A stretch of 64,000 bases of DNA from positions 55,944-119,943 of the forward strand of contig CAZKQJ010000009.1 of NCBI GenBank assembly GCA_964554875.1. Reading direction: 5' to 3'. Source of the stretch: Marispirochaeta sp964554875. Lineage in GTDB: Bacteria; Spirochaetota; Spirochaetia; JC444; Marispirochaetaceae. Both the position numbers and the translations under genes were made by a program. Every line of letters begins with the position of its first letter. The first letter of the stretch is position 1. Below are positions 50,869 through 60,673 of this stretch, piece by piece. The notes under the pieces are model-generated. The model was given only the letters and a program-made list of their open reading frames with translations. It did no database searches and was not told the DNA's origin.

Positions 50869-51951
50869 TCAGTACCGGCTGTCGATTTTCCAGTCCGCTG
50901 CGACACTGAGAAGGATGTCCGGTCCTTCATGGGTAAGGAAATCCTGTTCAAGGTATACCTGAAGATCCCAGGTATCATAGCTTCGGCGAAACCCCATCTG
51001 CAGCGCTGTTACCGGCATCTCAAACTGGTCCGGACCTGGAAAGAGGGAATGGTTCAAAGGCGCCCGGGATGTCAGAGGAGAAGTATGTACCCTGATCTGT
51101 CCCAGCACACTCCAGGTATCTGAACACAGCCACTCCAGAGCCGCGAGGGATTGACTGATCAGTAAAGGCTTCGCGTCCCCGCCGGCTCTGAAGATCAGTT
51201 CTCCAGGAACAACAAAACCCTGCTGTAAATGCAGTACAAAGGATTCACCAACACGATGCTCATACAGAAGCTGCGCTCCAATATCCGCGTAGCCGTTCCC
51301 CCCGGGAGTCCCCTTTTTACCCGTGGGGAGTTCCAGGGCCCAGGCAAGGCCCCACACAGTTCGCCGGTTTTCAGAAAAGGTCCAGATGCCGAAGAGTTCC
51401 ATGTCACCGGGAAGAACTCCGGGACCCTCCAGTTCTATCGTGACACCCCTGTCATTCTTTATGGATACAGCGGTTTCCCCCTGATGGAAATATTCTCTGG
51501 AGGCATTGGGCAGATTAAAAGCAGAGTGAAAGCCCTCTATTGCGGAGTCAAGAAAACCTCCGTAATAAGCGTAGAAACGGAGGCTTAATCCCATTCTGTG
51601 TGCATGCCCGAAGGGAAAACTGAGCGTTCCGTCCAGAACCAGGGCTTCAAAATCCATGGCCGTAAGTTCTTTCGCCCGTTCAGAATCGGAAAACCTGCCC
51701 TCGTCGTCCAAATTCTCATCATCGGGATCAAAGGCGTACCCCCGAAATTCATTCATGTAATAAAACTGAGCGCGGGTACGCACTGACCTGTCCAGACCAT
51801 CGGAAGCGGAAAATCCCGGAAAGGAATAATATATTTGATGCGGGGCATCCAGGAGTTTGCCCCGCAGTGGACCGAATGCATGCATATGGCTGTGCTCGAT
51901 AAAAACCACCAGGAACAGAGTCAACAGCATATTTCTGAAGAAACCGCTCAC
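50869..51951 (-). CDS. DUF3187-like exported protein
   Basis: A 360-residue protein with an N-terminal hydrophobic signal (MLLTLFLVVFIEHSHMHA) and a barrel-like body. The segments GLDRSVRTRAQFYYMNEFRG, WALELPTGKKGTPGGNGYADIGAQLLYEHRVG and the C-terminal LLSVAADWKIDSRY recall the DUF3187 family. Start is GTG 51951, with ATG 51930 as alternative. Probably sits in the outer membrane. Last gene of a minus-strand trio with the UroD-like and FemX-like genes. Confidence 0.65.
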   Translation of the reverse strand: MSGFFRNMLLTLFLVVFIEHSHMHAFGPLRGKLLDAPHQIYYSFPGFSASDGLDRSVRTRAQFYYMNEFRGYAFDPDDENLDDEGRFSDSERAKELTAMDFEALVLDGTLSFPFGHAHRMGLSLRFYAYYGGFLDSAIEGFHSAFNLPNASREYFHQGETAVSIKNDRGVTIELEGPGVLPGDMELFGIWTFSENRRTVWGLAWALELPTGKKGTPGGNGYADIGAQLLYEHRVGESFVLHLQQGFVVPGELIFRAGGDAKPLLISQSLAALEWLCSDTWSVLGQIRVHTSPLTSRAPLNHSLFPGPDQFEMPVTALQMGFRRSYDTWDLQVYLEQDFLTHEGPDILLSVAADWKIDSRY

Positions 51952-51969
51952 CTGTAAAACCGGTCCCGC

Positions 51970-53058
51970 TTATCCCCGGTATATTCCGTCCAGGGTGTCA
52001 CGGATATCATCTGCCTCTTCCAGGTTCTGGGCGACGGTCTGCAGTACCAGTCCTTCAGGAGAGAGCTCCCGGCGGATGAGCGAATGGTCATCCCGGGTCA
52101 AGGGGCCGCGGACATAGAGCAGGCGCCCGGCCTCCTGTATGCGCTTAAGATACGGCATCATCTGAGGCAGGTCCATCTCGCAGATATCCTTGTTGATTTC
52201 GAACACATCGATTTCCTTCACATCAAGAAAATGCTCGAGCAGAAAGAGGCTCGCCGAATGAAGATGGATAAGACTGTAAGAAAAGGAGGCGGCAATCCTT
52301 CGATCAAAATCCTGAATTATCCGGACATACAGATCGGGTGAATATACGGCGGACTCATCCTCCTGGAGACGGACAAAGGGTCCAGGGGCCCATATTCCGT
52401 ACTGCTCGATGTAGTATCCTCCGTAAAAATCTCCCGCCGTACTGTGATGCTGCCGAACAAGCCCGACAAGAGCATCGGCGCAGACTGAGCAGGCCTTTCT
52501 GGAGAGTTCCGGTTCTTCAATGCAGTCGATCAGGGCTTCGCTGTGGCCCCGGAGCATCCCGAAAAGATCCGCCACACCCCGCAGGATAGGCAGGCCCACC
52601 GGGTACCGTCCCCTGCCCTGGATTGACAAATCCTGGACAAACGAGAGATACCTGCGAAGCCAGGGATTATCTTCCGTAAGTTCAAAGGCGAAGATATCCT
52701 CCCAGCTCAGCCGTCGCTCATCGGCCCAGACACTGTCCCGATTACGGCGCAGGCGCGCGCCGAGGACTCCCTCCATCCAGGGTATGGCGGATATCGGGGC
52801 AGCCCCTTTAATCAGATCGTCCTTCGTCGCCAGAGACTGCCGGAAGAACTCTTCGTAGTCCGAAAGGCAGTCGCTGCTGGAAAGCTGTTCCGGAGCGATC
52901 TGTGCGCCGTCGGCAATTCTGGTCAGGGAAGAAAAACGCTGAAAAGGAAACCAGCCGCCTATGTCGATGCCGATAATGGGTCGTTTAACAGGCTTGCGGT
53001 CCCAGAAATCCCGAAACCGGGACAATTTTTTCTCTAAAACAGGATCCCGCACAGGCAT
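51970..53058 (-). CDS. Uroporphyrinogen decarboxylase-family protein
   Basis: A 362-residue TIM-barrel protein of the UROD/methyltransferase (MtaA/CmuA-like) superfamily. It has the long helical N terminus (LEKKLSRFRDFWDRKPVKRPIIGIDIGGWFPFQRF) and later IHLHSASLFLLEHFLDVKEIDVFEINKDICEMDL, where the His may bind a metal. It lacks the RQAGR-type motif of true haem UroD, so haem synthesis is unlikely; corrinoid-related methyl transfer is the usual alternative. It lies between the FemX-like and DUF3187 genes. Confidence 0.75.
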   Translation of the reverse strand: MPVRDPVLEKKLSRFRDFWDRKPVKRPIIGIDIGGWFPFQRFSSLTRIADGAQIAPEQLSSSDCLSDYEEFFRQSLATKDDLIKGAAPISAIPWMEGVLGARLRRNRDSVWADERRLSWEDIFAFELTEDNPWLRRYLSFVQDLSIQGRGRYPVGLPILRGVADLFGMLRGHSEALIDCIEEPELSRKACSVCADALVGLVRQHHSTAGDFYGGYYIEQYGIWAPGPFVRLQEDESAVYSPDLYVRIIQDFDRRIAASFSYSLIHLHSASLFLLEHFLDVKEIDVFEINKDICEMDLPQMMPYLKRIQEAGRLLYVRGPLTRDDHSLIRRELSPEGLVLQTVAQNLEEADDIRDTLDGIYRG

Positions 53059-53068
53059 AAGGTTTCTC

Positions 53069-54187
53069 CTATATATGGTACCCGGAGCTGTTCATCTCCA
53101 GGCAACGCAGTTGATCATAAATTTCAGTGTTCAAAGGATAGTCCCAGCACCCCATGCGGTGATAGATATATCCGCCGAATCCCGTTTTGAAACGGTACAG
53201 GCCGTACAAGGGGTGGGTTTTGTCGGCCGAAGGCGAAACACCGAACATATCGTATTCTCTGCATCCCTTGTGTTTTGCCCGCCGTATGGCCTCCCACTGC
53301 AAGGCATAGGTCGGCATCAGGTTTCTTTTTTCTGTGGCCGAAGCACCGTAAAGGTAGGTAGCCCGTTTGCCGGCGCTTACAAGAAACATGGCCGCCAAAT
53401 CTTCACCTTCCGCTCTGGCGATAAGGAGCTCTACATCCGCGGCACCATCACCAAAGACCATCGCCGCGTCCGCAACAGCGCGAAAAAAAAATCTTCCGTG
53501 AAGGTTTATTCCGTTCCTGCGGCAGGTTTCACGGTACAGATCATACCAGCTATCGAGTCGGGATTTATCGGCAGAAACGACCTCTACTCCTCTTCGTTGA
53601 GCAAGACGGACATTATACCTGGTTTTTGCACGCATGGAAGCGAGCAGCTCATCCTCCGGCCTGGTCAGATTAATGAATACCGTGTCCGCCGGTAGAATAT
53701 TGGATTCCGCTTTTCGCAAATTCCATTTTTGGGTTGGAAAATTGATCCTGATTTCCTGAGTTCTCAGTTCAGGAGGGCCGAGCCAGTCCCCGTTCTCATC
53801 AAAGCGATCATCTTCCTCCGACCAGGGAGATCTCCACAGCAGATCATAACGGATCAGAATACAACCCGCGGGCAGGAAGCCCCGCAAAGCCTCCGACAAG
53901 TCCTCCAGGAAAGGCCCGAAGTTATCCGGACCAGGATCGAGTTCAGGTCCGTAGGGGACATACGCAATGGAGAATCCATCGCCGATCTCCTGGAAAAGCA
54001 CCAGCAGATCCTCCGACGAATCCCCGGCGGCCGCGGTAACGACAAGCTCATCTGAAGCCACCGAGACACTGAAAGCGGCCGAAGATACCCCCTGAAGTTT
54101 TTTCACCTCGGACCAGAAGGCTGTCTGCTGCAGCACAGGTGTAACGCGAATATCCTCTGTTTTACAGCGGTTCACGGAAAGATCCAT
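53069..54187 (-). CDS. FemX/FemA-like peptidyltransferase (lipid II aminoacyltransferase family)
   Basis: A 372-residue protein with two GNAT-like halves. The family signature is seen in LTRPEDELLASMRAKTRYNVRLAQRRGVEVVSAD and, near the end, GASATEKRNLMPTYALQWEAIRRAKHKGCREYDMFGVSPS. FemABX enzymes add an amino acid from aminoacyl-tRNA to the peptidoglycan side chain. Start ATG 54187. Its place beside a UroD-like and a DUF3187 gene is not explained. Spirochaete peptidoglycan often carries an added residue, so the call fits the organism. Confidence 0.85.
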   Translation of the reverse strand: MDLSVNRCKTEDIRVTPVLQQTAFWSEVKKLQGVSSAAFSVSVASDELVVTAAAGDSSEDLLVLFQEIGDGFSIAYVPYGPELDPGPDNFGPFLEDLSEALRGFLPAGCILIRYDLLWRSPWSEEDDRFDENGDWLGPPELRTQEIRINFPTQKWNLRKAESNILPADTVFINLTRPEDELLASMRAKTRYNVRLAQRRGVEVVSADKSRLDSWYDLYRETCRRNGINLHGRFFFRAVADAAMVFGDGAADVELLIARAEGEDLAAMFLVSAGKRATYLYGASATEKRNLMPTYALQWEAIRRAKHKGCREYDMFGVSPSADKTHPLYGLYRFKTGFGGYIYHRMGCWDYPLNTEIYDQLRCLEMNSSGYHI

Positions 54188-54317
54188 AGGATGTTTGTAC
54201 CTGACCTCCGGTGTATATCCTAAACAACATGCAACGCATATTCAAGCTTATTGTATCTTGCGGCTCGGGATATCTGATAGTATGATGAGCACAGATTGAA
54301 CACAAGGTTGAGCTGGA

Positions 54318-55115
54318 ATGAAGGTATTTATTCTTGACACTGGTACCCTGCACTGCGACAGGGATATGTTTGTTATAGAAGAAGGGACAAGCTACAAGCC
54401 GAAACCGGAAAACGAAACAGTACGAATACCAACTCCGGTTTTTGCTGTACTGATAAAACACGAAAGCGGCACCCTCCTCTTTGATACAGGCTGCAACAGC
54501 CGGGCCATGGAAGGCTACTGGCCGGAACACCTGCGTACCTCCTTTCCTGTTTCAATATCGCCGGAGCAGGAGCTGACGCATCAGCTTTCCTTGTGCGATA
54601 CGAAGCCGGAAGATATTTCCACCGTGCTTATATCGCATATGCACCTTGACCACGCAGGGAACATTCGCATGTTTCCCAATGCTGATATCTATATCGGCAG
54701 AAGGGACTACGAGTATGGAAAGGCACTCATTTCTGAACCGGATGTAAGAAAGCATGGAGCCTACATTGCCGAAGATTTTAACTTTCCCCCAGAGCGACTG
54801 CATCTGATCGAATCAGAGTTTTCAATTATGGACGGGGTAGAAATAGTATCCCTCCCCGGGCATGCCCCGGAGGTTCTGGGTCTGATCGTTCATTTAAAGA
54901 ACCGGGTCCTGATATTTCCTCAGGACAGCATCTATACCCCGGATAATTTTGAGCCCGCAGGCAAGGCTTCCGGAATCGTTTATGACAAACAGGCATATTT
55001 CGATTCAATAGAGAAGGTTCGAAGCTTGAAAAAGCGCTACAATGCGCAGGTCATATTCCCCCACCACCAGGGTTTTTTCGGCACTCTGAAAAAAGCACCC
55101 CGGTGGTATGAATAG
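54318..55115 (+). CDS. N-acyl homoserine lactonase-like metallo-beta-lactamase-fold hydrolase
   Basis: A 265-residue metallo-hydrolase of the AiiA/AttM group. The zinc-binding motif is SHMHLDHAG near residue 112, a further metal His occurs in LPGHAPEVLG, the bridging Asp in FPQDSIYTPDN and the last His in IFPHHQG. The opening MKVFILDTGTL and VFAVLIKHESGTLLFDTGCN match lactonases of this family. It may quench quorum signals or hydrolyse another lactone; spirochaetes are not known for AHL use, so the substrate is open. Transcribed alone. Confidence 0.85.
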   Translation: MKVFILDTGTLHCDRDMFVIEEGTSYKPKPENETVRIPTPVFAVLIKHESGTLLFDTGCNSRAMEGYWPEHLRTSFPVSISPEQELTHQLSLCDTKPEDISTVLISHMHLDHAGNIRMFPNADIYIGRRDYEYGKALISEPDVRKHGAYIAEDFNFPPERLHLIESEFSIMDGVEIVSLPGHAPEVLGLIVHLKNRVLIFPQDSIYTPDNFEPAGKASGIVYDKQAYFDSIEKVRSLKKRYNAQVIFPHHQGFFGTLKKAPRWYE

Positions 55116-55165
55116 AGCCACAGGCTGGGGAGGCAATCGCAGCTCCCTTTCCCTCTCCGGCCAGT

Positions 55166-56638
55166 TTACAGGGAAGTCACCTCTTCTATCCTCTGAATTC
55201 CCTGCTTGTTGACTATCAGACGATATCTGGATACCTGCTCCTCATCCTCGCTGGAAAGAAGCCGCAGTACAAGATTAATATGATACACCCGCCTGCCTTT
55301 AACAGTGGAGACCTTGCCATCCTTCCATGTTCTAAGAAATTTCTTGGCATCGTCCATCTCCTCGAGAAAACGATCCATTTTTATGCGAATGATTTCAGTA
55401 ACTGCTTCGATCCGGGAGTGCTCCTTCATCAGTTTGCCGCTGTGTATTGTAATGTCTTTACGAAAGTGAATGATGTTTTCCGGAGGCAAAATGGTCCGGA
55501 ATGGATTCGCTCCCGCGTTTCTTACGGCCTGAACACTGTGCGGTGTTTCCCTCAACTGAGCAAGGCGTACCATGCTTTTCGTCTTGCCGACATTTTGCTG
55601 TATGATCTGATCAACCAGCTTTTCCGTACGGTCGGAAATAAAACGCGGCATTACACGCAGAAGAATTCCTCTGAGGATTTCTTTAATACGGTCTTTCAAC
55701 ATGTAACTGACTACGATAATCATTGCCCAGGGTATACTGTAACTGGCAAAAAGCTGTTCGGCAAAGAAGGTCGCTACAATGGCAAAGGTCATGGCGGCAG
55801 CAGCGGCTATTCCGGCCAGGATGTGCCCTATCTTCCGGTTTGTCCCCGTTTCTTCGCTGGACATATAGAGGACCGTCTGGGCCCACTTTTTCAGAATACT
55901 CTCCCGGTACAGAATACCTTCGACCTCACTGTCGTCTTTATTCTTCAACACCGATGGGTATCGCATCTCACGGCGATGGCGATTTTCCGCTTTCATCATG
56001 TCTTCGATTCTCGATTGAATCTTGTTGCCCGAGAAAATCCGGTGAAGATAAAACAGCATCTTCTCCGCCGAGAGGCTGATGGACTCGTCACTCCAGCGCA
56101 TCGCCGTTCTAAGCTGAGCGCTTATGGAAGGCTCCATGAATCGGGAATGAAATTCTCTGAACTGCTGTAAAAAAATAGTTGCTTCTTCCAGAAACTTTTC
56201 AGTTTTTCTTACCAGATGTTGACTTATCTCCACAGAGGCAATGTCACTAAGGAGCCTGTAGGTCGCTTTCATTTCCGCAGAGAAGAGATTGGCCAGGGTT
56301 CGCAGTTCATAGAGGACGCGATGTTCATTTATGTCAGTGGCCAGCGTTACAGTTTCAAGATAGTTCCGTATTCTTATCAACGGACTGATTGAGCAATTGG
56401 GATCAACCAGCCGGGCAAGAGGAACATAGGAAATGGAAAATCGTGTGTGACTTTTGACATCAGCAAAAAAGTGGTCAACACTGAAACGTTCGTTATCTAT
56501 TCGAAGCTGCGCAGGGGTAAACATGAAGGCATCGATGGAATAAAGAACGCGCTTTTTATCAGCGGGGAGAGGATAGCGGTTCTTAATCTCCAGTTGGGTT
56601 TTCCCGTGTGCACGAACCAGAGAACCGAATTCAATCAT
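55166..56638 (-). CDS. Large membrane protein of unknown function
   Basis: A 490-residue protein with a cytoplasmic N-terminal half rich in helices (ADVKSHTRFSISYVPLARLVDPNCS; SDIASVEISQHLVRKTEKFLEEATIFLQQF) and two adjacent membrane helices around 280-325 (IAAAAAMTFAIVATFFAEQLF, IPWAMIIVVSYML), followed by a soluble tail of strands (GRRVYHINLVLRLLSSEDEEQVSRYRLIVNKQGIQRIEEV). No known catalytic motif. Weak ribosome site before ATG 56638. It follows the ABC transporter ATPase gene by 42 bases on the same strand, but the link may be chance. Confidence 0.6.
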   Translation of the reverse strand: MIEFGSLVRAHGKTQLEIKNRYPLPADKKRVLYSIDAFMFTPAQLRIDNERFSVDHFFADVKSHTRFSISYVPLARLVDPNCSISPLIRIRNYLETVTLATDINEHRVLYELRTLANLFSAEMKATYRLLSDIASVEISQHLVRKTEKFLEEATIFLQQFREFHSRFMEPSISAQLRTAMRWSDESISLSAEKMLFYLHRIFSGNKIQSRIEDMMKAENRHRREMRYPSVLKNKDDSEVEGILYRESILKKWAQTVLYMSSEETGTNRKIGHILAGIAAAAAMTFAIVATFFAEQLFASYSIPWAMIIVVSYMLKDRIKEILRGILLRVMPRFISDRTEKLVDQIIQQNVGKTKSMVRLAQLRETPHSVQAVRNAGANPFRTILPPENIIHFRKDITIHSGKLMKEHSRIEAVTEIIRIKMDRFLEEMDDAKKFLRTWKDGKVSTVKGRRVYHINLVLRLLSSEDEEQVSRYRLIVNKQGIQRIEEVTSL

Positions 56639-56680
56639 ATTTTCAGCATTCCACTATACGTCCCTGCAGGCATGCCCAGG

Positions 56681-57772
56681 TCAACGTTTGTACACCTTAA
56701 AGAAATCGGTCTTGAAAGAGAAGCGTACATCCTGCCCAAAGCGATAATTATGTACCTCTCCGTGGGTATTCGGATGAATAGCGGTAAGAAATCCATCGGA
56801 ATATTCTACCTTATATTCCGTAGTTGCGCCAAGAAAACTGCTTACCTCAATTTTTCCGGTAAATTGTCCGGTATCGGGCTTAACCTCTACCGCTTCGGGT
56901 TTAATTGCCAACATGACATCATTTCCCCTGCCCAGTCCGTCCTGTACGTTAGCCGCAGGAACCCGGACCTCCGAACCCAGAAGAGAGACTGTAACAAAAC
57001 GATTGTCCAGTTCAGTTATTTTTCCCTCAAAGAAGTTCGCGTTTCCAATAAAATCCGAGACAAAAGGATCCGCCGGATGATTATAAATATCCTCCGGGCT
57101 TCCGCTTTGTACTATTTTTCCGTTATGCATGATAACAATGGTATCGCTGATGCTGAGCGCCTCGCTCTGATCATGGGTAACGTACAGTGCCGTAATGCCG
57201 AGCAGCTGCTGTACCCTCTTGATTTCCGTTCGGGTCTGTATCCTGAGTTTGGCGTCCAGGTTGGATAATGGCTCATCAAAAAGAATAATTTCCGGTTTCA
57301 GGACCAGGGCCCGGGCCAGAGCAACACGCTGCTGCTGTCCCCCGGACAGTTCCCCGGGATAACGGTTCTCCAATCCCACCAGGTTAACCATTTGAGCGGC
57401 CATGGCCACATCGTTACGGATGGTATCCTTCGGCATTTTCCGAACCTGGAGCCCATATGCAATATTTTCATAAATTGTAAGATGGGGAAAAAGCGCATAG
57501 CTCTGAAATACCATGGGCATGTTTCGATTGAAGGCCGGAACATTATTGATCTTCTTATCATCAAGAATTATATCTCCCGAACTCTGTACCTCGAATCCTG
57601 CAACCATCCGCAGGGTTGTCGTCTTTCCGCAGCCCGACGGCCCAAGAAGAGTTACAAACTCCCCCTTGGAAATCGAGAGAGATATATTATCTACTGCCCG
57701 GACTATATTGCCCCTTCCGTCATGAAAATCTTTAACCAGATTATTCAGCTGTAAATAGTCGTTCTGTTTCAT
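56681..57772 (-). CDS. ABC importer ATP-binding protein (FbpC/PotA-like)
   Basis: A 363-residue ATPase with Walker A GPSGCGKTT near residue 43, Q-loop, LSGGQQQRVALARAL signature, Walker B IILFDEPLSNLD and a C-terminal TOBE domain (residues ~280-350: VMLAIKPEAVEV). This length and TOBE region match FbpC/PotA-type importers. It is the third gene of an operon of binding protein, double permease and ATPase. Confidence 0.9.
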   Translation of the reverse strand: MKQNDYLQLNNLVKDFHDGRGNIVRAVDNISLSISKGEFVTLLGPSGCGKTTTLRMVAGFEVQSSGDIILDDKKINNVPAFNRNMPMVFQSYALFPHLTIYENIAYGLQVRKMPKDTIRNDVAMAAQMVNLVGLENRYPGELSGGQQQRVALARALVLKPEIILFDEPLSNLDAKLRIQTRTEIKRVQQLLGITALYVTHDQSEALSISDTIVIMHNGKIVQSGSPEDIYNHPADPFVSDFIGNANFFEGKITELDNRFVTVSLLGSEVRVPAANVQDGLGRGNDVMLAIKPEAVEVKPDTGQFTGKIEVSSFLGATTEYKVEYSDGFLTAIHPNTHGEVHNYRFGQDVRFSFKTDFFKVYKR

Positions 57773-57795
57773 TGTATGTCCCTTCTAAAACCTTG

Positions 57796-59481
57796 TTACT
57801 TTGTTGTTCCGAAAATCTGTTCCCGGCCCAGACCTGTTACCTTCATGATTATGAAGATAAAAACCATTATTACAATTATAAGGGCAAACGACATAACTGA
57901 TGCCGCCCCCAGACGCATAATTTCGGTCTGAGCAAGGATGAGAACCGTCATGTGATTCCACCGGGCAGAAACAAGAAAAATAATCGCGCTGATGGCCGTC
58001 ATGCTTCGCACAAAGGCAAAGGTAGCCCCCGAAAAAATGGCAGGACGGATGAGCGGGAGAGTAATTTTACGAAATGTCGCAGCACTGGTGGCACCGAGAT
58101 TTATTGAGGATTCCTCGATTTCGTTGGAAATCTGTTTAAGGGCCGCGATTCCGCCCTCTACTCCAATGGGAACATTCCGGAAAACATAACAGGTAATCAG
58201 AATAAACGCCGTTCCTGAAAGTTCAAAAGGAGCCTTGTTGAAGGCAAGGATATATCCGATACCCACGGCTGTTCCGGGAATGGCGTAGCTGAGCATGGAG
58301 ACAAACTCCATGATGTGCTTCCCGGGAAAATCCTTGCGAACAACAATGAAGGCTATCGCCATTCCAAACAGAGCTGTAATGGGGGTGCTGATAATGGCAA
58401 GAAAAAGCGTGTTCTTCATCGTCGTAAAACCCACATCCCAGCTGTATATAAAATGATTAAGCGTGAAACTCCAGTTTATACCCCAGAGTTTTATAAAGCT
58501 TCCGCCGATGATGGTGGCGTAAAAGAGCAGAATAAATCCGGAGATAACAGCGCACAGAAGAGTAAGAATAATCCTCAGGGCAGCGGAGGACTGGGAAGTA
58601 CTTCTGCGGCTGGATTTACCGGTCACCGTAACATAGCTCTTGTTTTTCATTATGTATTTCTGAATAAAAAAGACACCCACGGTAGGTACAAGCAACAACA
58701 TGGCCAGAGCAGTTCCCCTGGGCAGGTTTCCCATACCGGTAAACTCCAGATATGCCTGGACCGAAAGAACATTGAAGTTCCCCCCGATAATGATCGGGTT
58801 ACCGAAGTCGGTCAGACTGCTGACAAAAACGAGCAGCCAGGAAGCAAAAATACCCGGAAGCGCCAGCGGCAGCGTAACCGTAAGAAAGGCCTTTCCCCGT
58901 TTTGCCCCGAGGTTCATGGCGCAGGTTTCCAGATCAGGATCTATCCCCTGCAGAATACCCGAAAGGGTCATGTATGCAATGGGAAACATACTGACTGTCT
59001 GGACGATAACCAGACCTTTTAGGCCGTAAATATTGGCCATATCCATCCCCAGCAGTTTTGATGTAATAAGACCGTTTCGTCCAAACAACAGAATTACAGA
59101 AAGGGCAAACATAAAAGGAGGCGAAATGATCGGCAACAAGGCCATTCCCTGAAAAAATCTTTTTCCGCCAATGCGCACCCGCGTCAGGGAGAAGGCAAAC
59201 AAAAAACCGATAAACGTTGCCAGTGTTGCTACAATAGCTCCCAGAAACACACTGTTCCTGATGGCATTCAAGTATTGAGAATGGGTCAGGACATAGCGGT
59301 ACACCGAACCGGAGAATTGACCGTTTGGAGTCAGGCTCATTTTAGCCGCCGCAAACATGGGATAAAGAATAAACAGGATCAGCAATCCGGTTATAATGAT
59401 GACACCGATCATCAGGGCCGGTTCCCTGGTAAGCTGATGAAAGCTGCTATTTATGCGCCGCGGTTTCCGGGCAATATTCAT
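57796..59481 (-). CDS. ABC importer permease with two transport domains (FbpB-like)
   Basis: A 561-residue permease with about 12 membrane helices in two fused halves. Each half has an EAA loop: CAMNLGAKRGKAFLTVTLPLALPGI and SSINLGATSAATFRKITLPLIRPAI. Such fused permeases are typical of the ferric-iron/sugar-phosphate/2-aminoethylphosphonate class of importers. Start ATG 59481 follows AAGGAG at good distance; an open frame upstream to 59589 overlaps the binding-protein gene and is not used. Confidence 0.9.
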   Translation of the reverse strand: MNIARKPRRINSSFHQLTREPALMIGVIIITGLLILFILYPMFAAAKMSLTPNGQFSGSVYRYVLTHSQYLNAIRNSVFLGAIVATLATFIGFLFAFSLTRVRIGGKRFFQGMALLPIISPPFMFALSVILLFGRNGLITSKLLGMDMANIYGLKGLVIVQTVSMFPIAYMTLSGILQGIDPDLETCAMNLGAKRGKAFLTVTLPLALPGIFASWLLVFVSSLTDFGNPIIIGGNFNVLSVQAYLEFTGMGNLPRGTALAMLLLVPTVGVFFIQKYIMKNKSYVTVTGKSSRRSTSQSSAALRIILTLLCAVISGFILLFYATIIGGSFIKLWGINWSFTLNHFIYSWDVGFTTMKNTLFLAIISTPITALFGMAIAFIVVRKDFPGKHIMEFVSMLSYAIPGTAVGIGYILAFNKAPFELSGTAFILITCYVFRNVPIGVEGGIAALKQISNEIEESSINLGATSAATFRKITLPLIRPAIFSGATFAFVRSMTAISAIIFLVSARWNHMTVLILAQTEIMRLGAASVMSFALIIVIMVFIFIIMKVTGLGREQIFGTTK

Positions 59482-59560
59482 GAACAATGCTCCTTGGAAA
59501 AGACAGAAAGGAAGGGCGACTCCCGCGCGGGGAATCAGCCCTTCCGGATAGATATACAGA

Positions 59561-60589
59561 TTATTTCTTGGCTTCGGTTCTGGCTTCACCGCCTATAACG
59601 GCGTTCCATTTCTCCACCAGCCGGGTCTTGTTTTCTGCGGCCCATTCGTCATCCTGATCGATGGTGTTCACCTTGCTGATGGGCATGGCGCCCTTGGGGA
59701 GAGGTACATCAACAAAGGGAACCACAAAGGCTGTGGTATAGATTTTCGCAGCGGTTTCACTGAGGGCCCAGTCATAGAGCTTCTTTGCAGCTTCGAGTTC
59801 GTCCGCAGGTCCGCCCTTTATAAGACTTATGGAAGCAACCTCGTAGCCGGTGCCTTCGGAGGGAAAGGTAATCTCCAGCGGATAACCTTCGTTGACCAGT
59901 TTTACACCATCATGAGCGTATCCGATGGCAACGGTAATTTCACCAATAGCGGCGTTCTTTCCAGGAGCTGAACCGCTGCGGGTATACTGGGTAATATTAT
60001 GATCAAGCCGCTTCATGTAATCAAAAGCTCTCTCTTCGCCGTATATCTGGACCATGGTCGCCAGCACATTGTAGGAGGTTCCGGAGGAACCGGGATTCGC
60101 CATCTGCACATGGTTCCTGTACTTGGGATCCGCCAGTTCTTCCCAGGAGGTGGGGGCCGTAAGACCGAATTTCTCCAGGGCCTGGGTGTTGCTTTCAAAA
60201 CAGAGAGGACCGGCATAAATCCCTGACCAGTAACGGTCGGTATCGCGGAAATTCTCAGGCATCGCGGCGGCAGGACTGTCGTACGGAATAGTCAGGCCCT
60301 TGTTTTTTGCTTCGATATGACCAAGCCCCACTCCTCCGTACCAGATACTGGCCTGGGGGTTCTCTTTTTCCGCTTCCATTCTGGCAACACATTCTCCGGT
60401 GGAAAGACGTACCCAATCAACCTGGATGCCTGTTTCATCCGTAAAGGCCTTGAATACCTTTCTGGCGAGTTCCTCGTCCAGAGTTGTATAAGCCGTCACT
60501 TTTCCAGCGCTCTCTTTTGCTCCCCCTGCAAAGACACCGAAAGAGATAAACAGCAGCAGCGCCAGAGCGATTGCAATAACTCTTTTCAT
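59561..60589 (-). CDS. ABC importer substrate-binding protein (AfuA/FbpA-like)
   Basis: A 342-residue exported protein with a signal peptide (IAIALALLLFISFGVFAGGAKE) and the class II binding-protein body: KVTAYTTLDEELARKVFKAFTDETGIQVDWVRLSTGECVARMEAEKENPQASIWYGGVGLG. It lacks the tyrosine pair of strict iron-binding FbpA near the C terminus as far as I can see, and the sequence also resembles AfuA-type sugar-phosphate binders, so the ligand is not assigned. GGAGGAG precedes the ATG. Upstream lies a triple direct repeat likely bound by the neighbouring response regulator. Confidence 0.88.
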   Translation of the reverse strand: MKRVIAIALALLLFISFGVFAGGAKESAGKVTAYTTLDEELARKVFKAFTDETGIQVDWVRLSTGECVARMEAEKENPQASIWYGGVGLGHIEAKNKGLTIPYDSPAAAMPENFRDTDRYWSGIYAGPLCFESNTQALEKFGLTAPTSWEELADPKYRNHVQMANPGSSGTSYNVLATMVQIYGEERAFDYMKRLDHNITQYTRSGSAPGKNAAIGEITVAIGYAHDGVKLVNEGYPLEITFPSEGTGYEVASISLIKGGPADELEAAKKLYDWALSETAAKIYTTAFVVPFVDVPLPKGAMPISKVNTIDQDDEWAAENKTRLVEKWNAVIGGEARTEAKK

Positions 60590-60673
60590 GATAATTCTCC
60601 TCCATAATTTGTGTGACTATTTAAAGTCCCTTTCAGTGTAGAGGCAGCCTTCGCAGCGGACAAGAAACAATAT

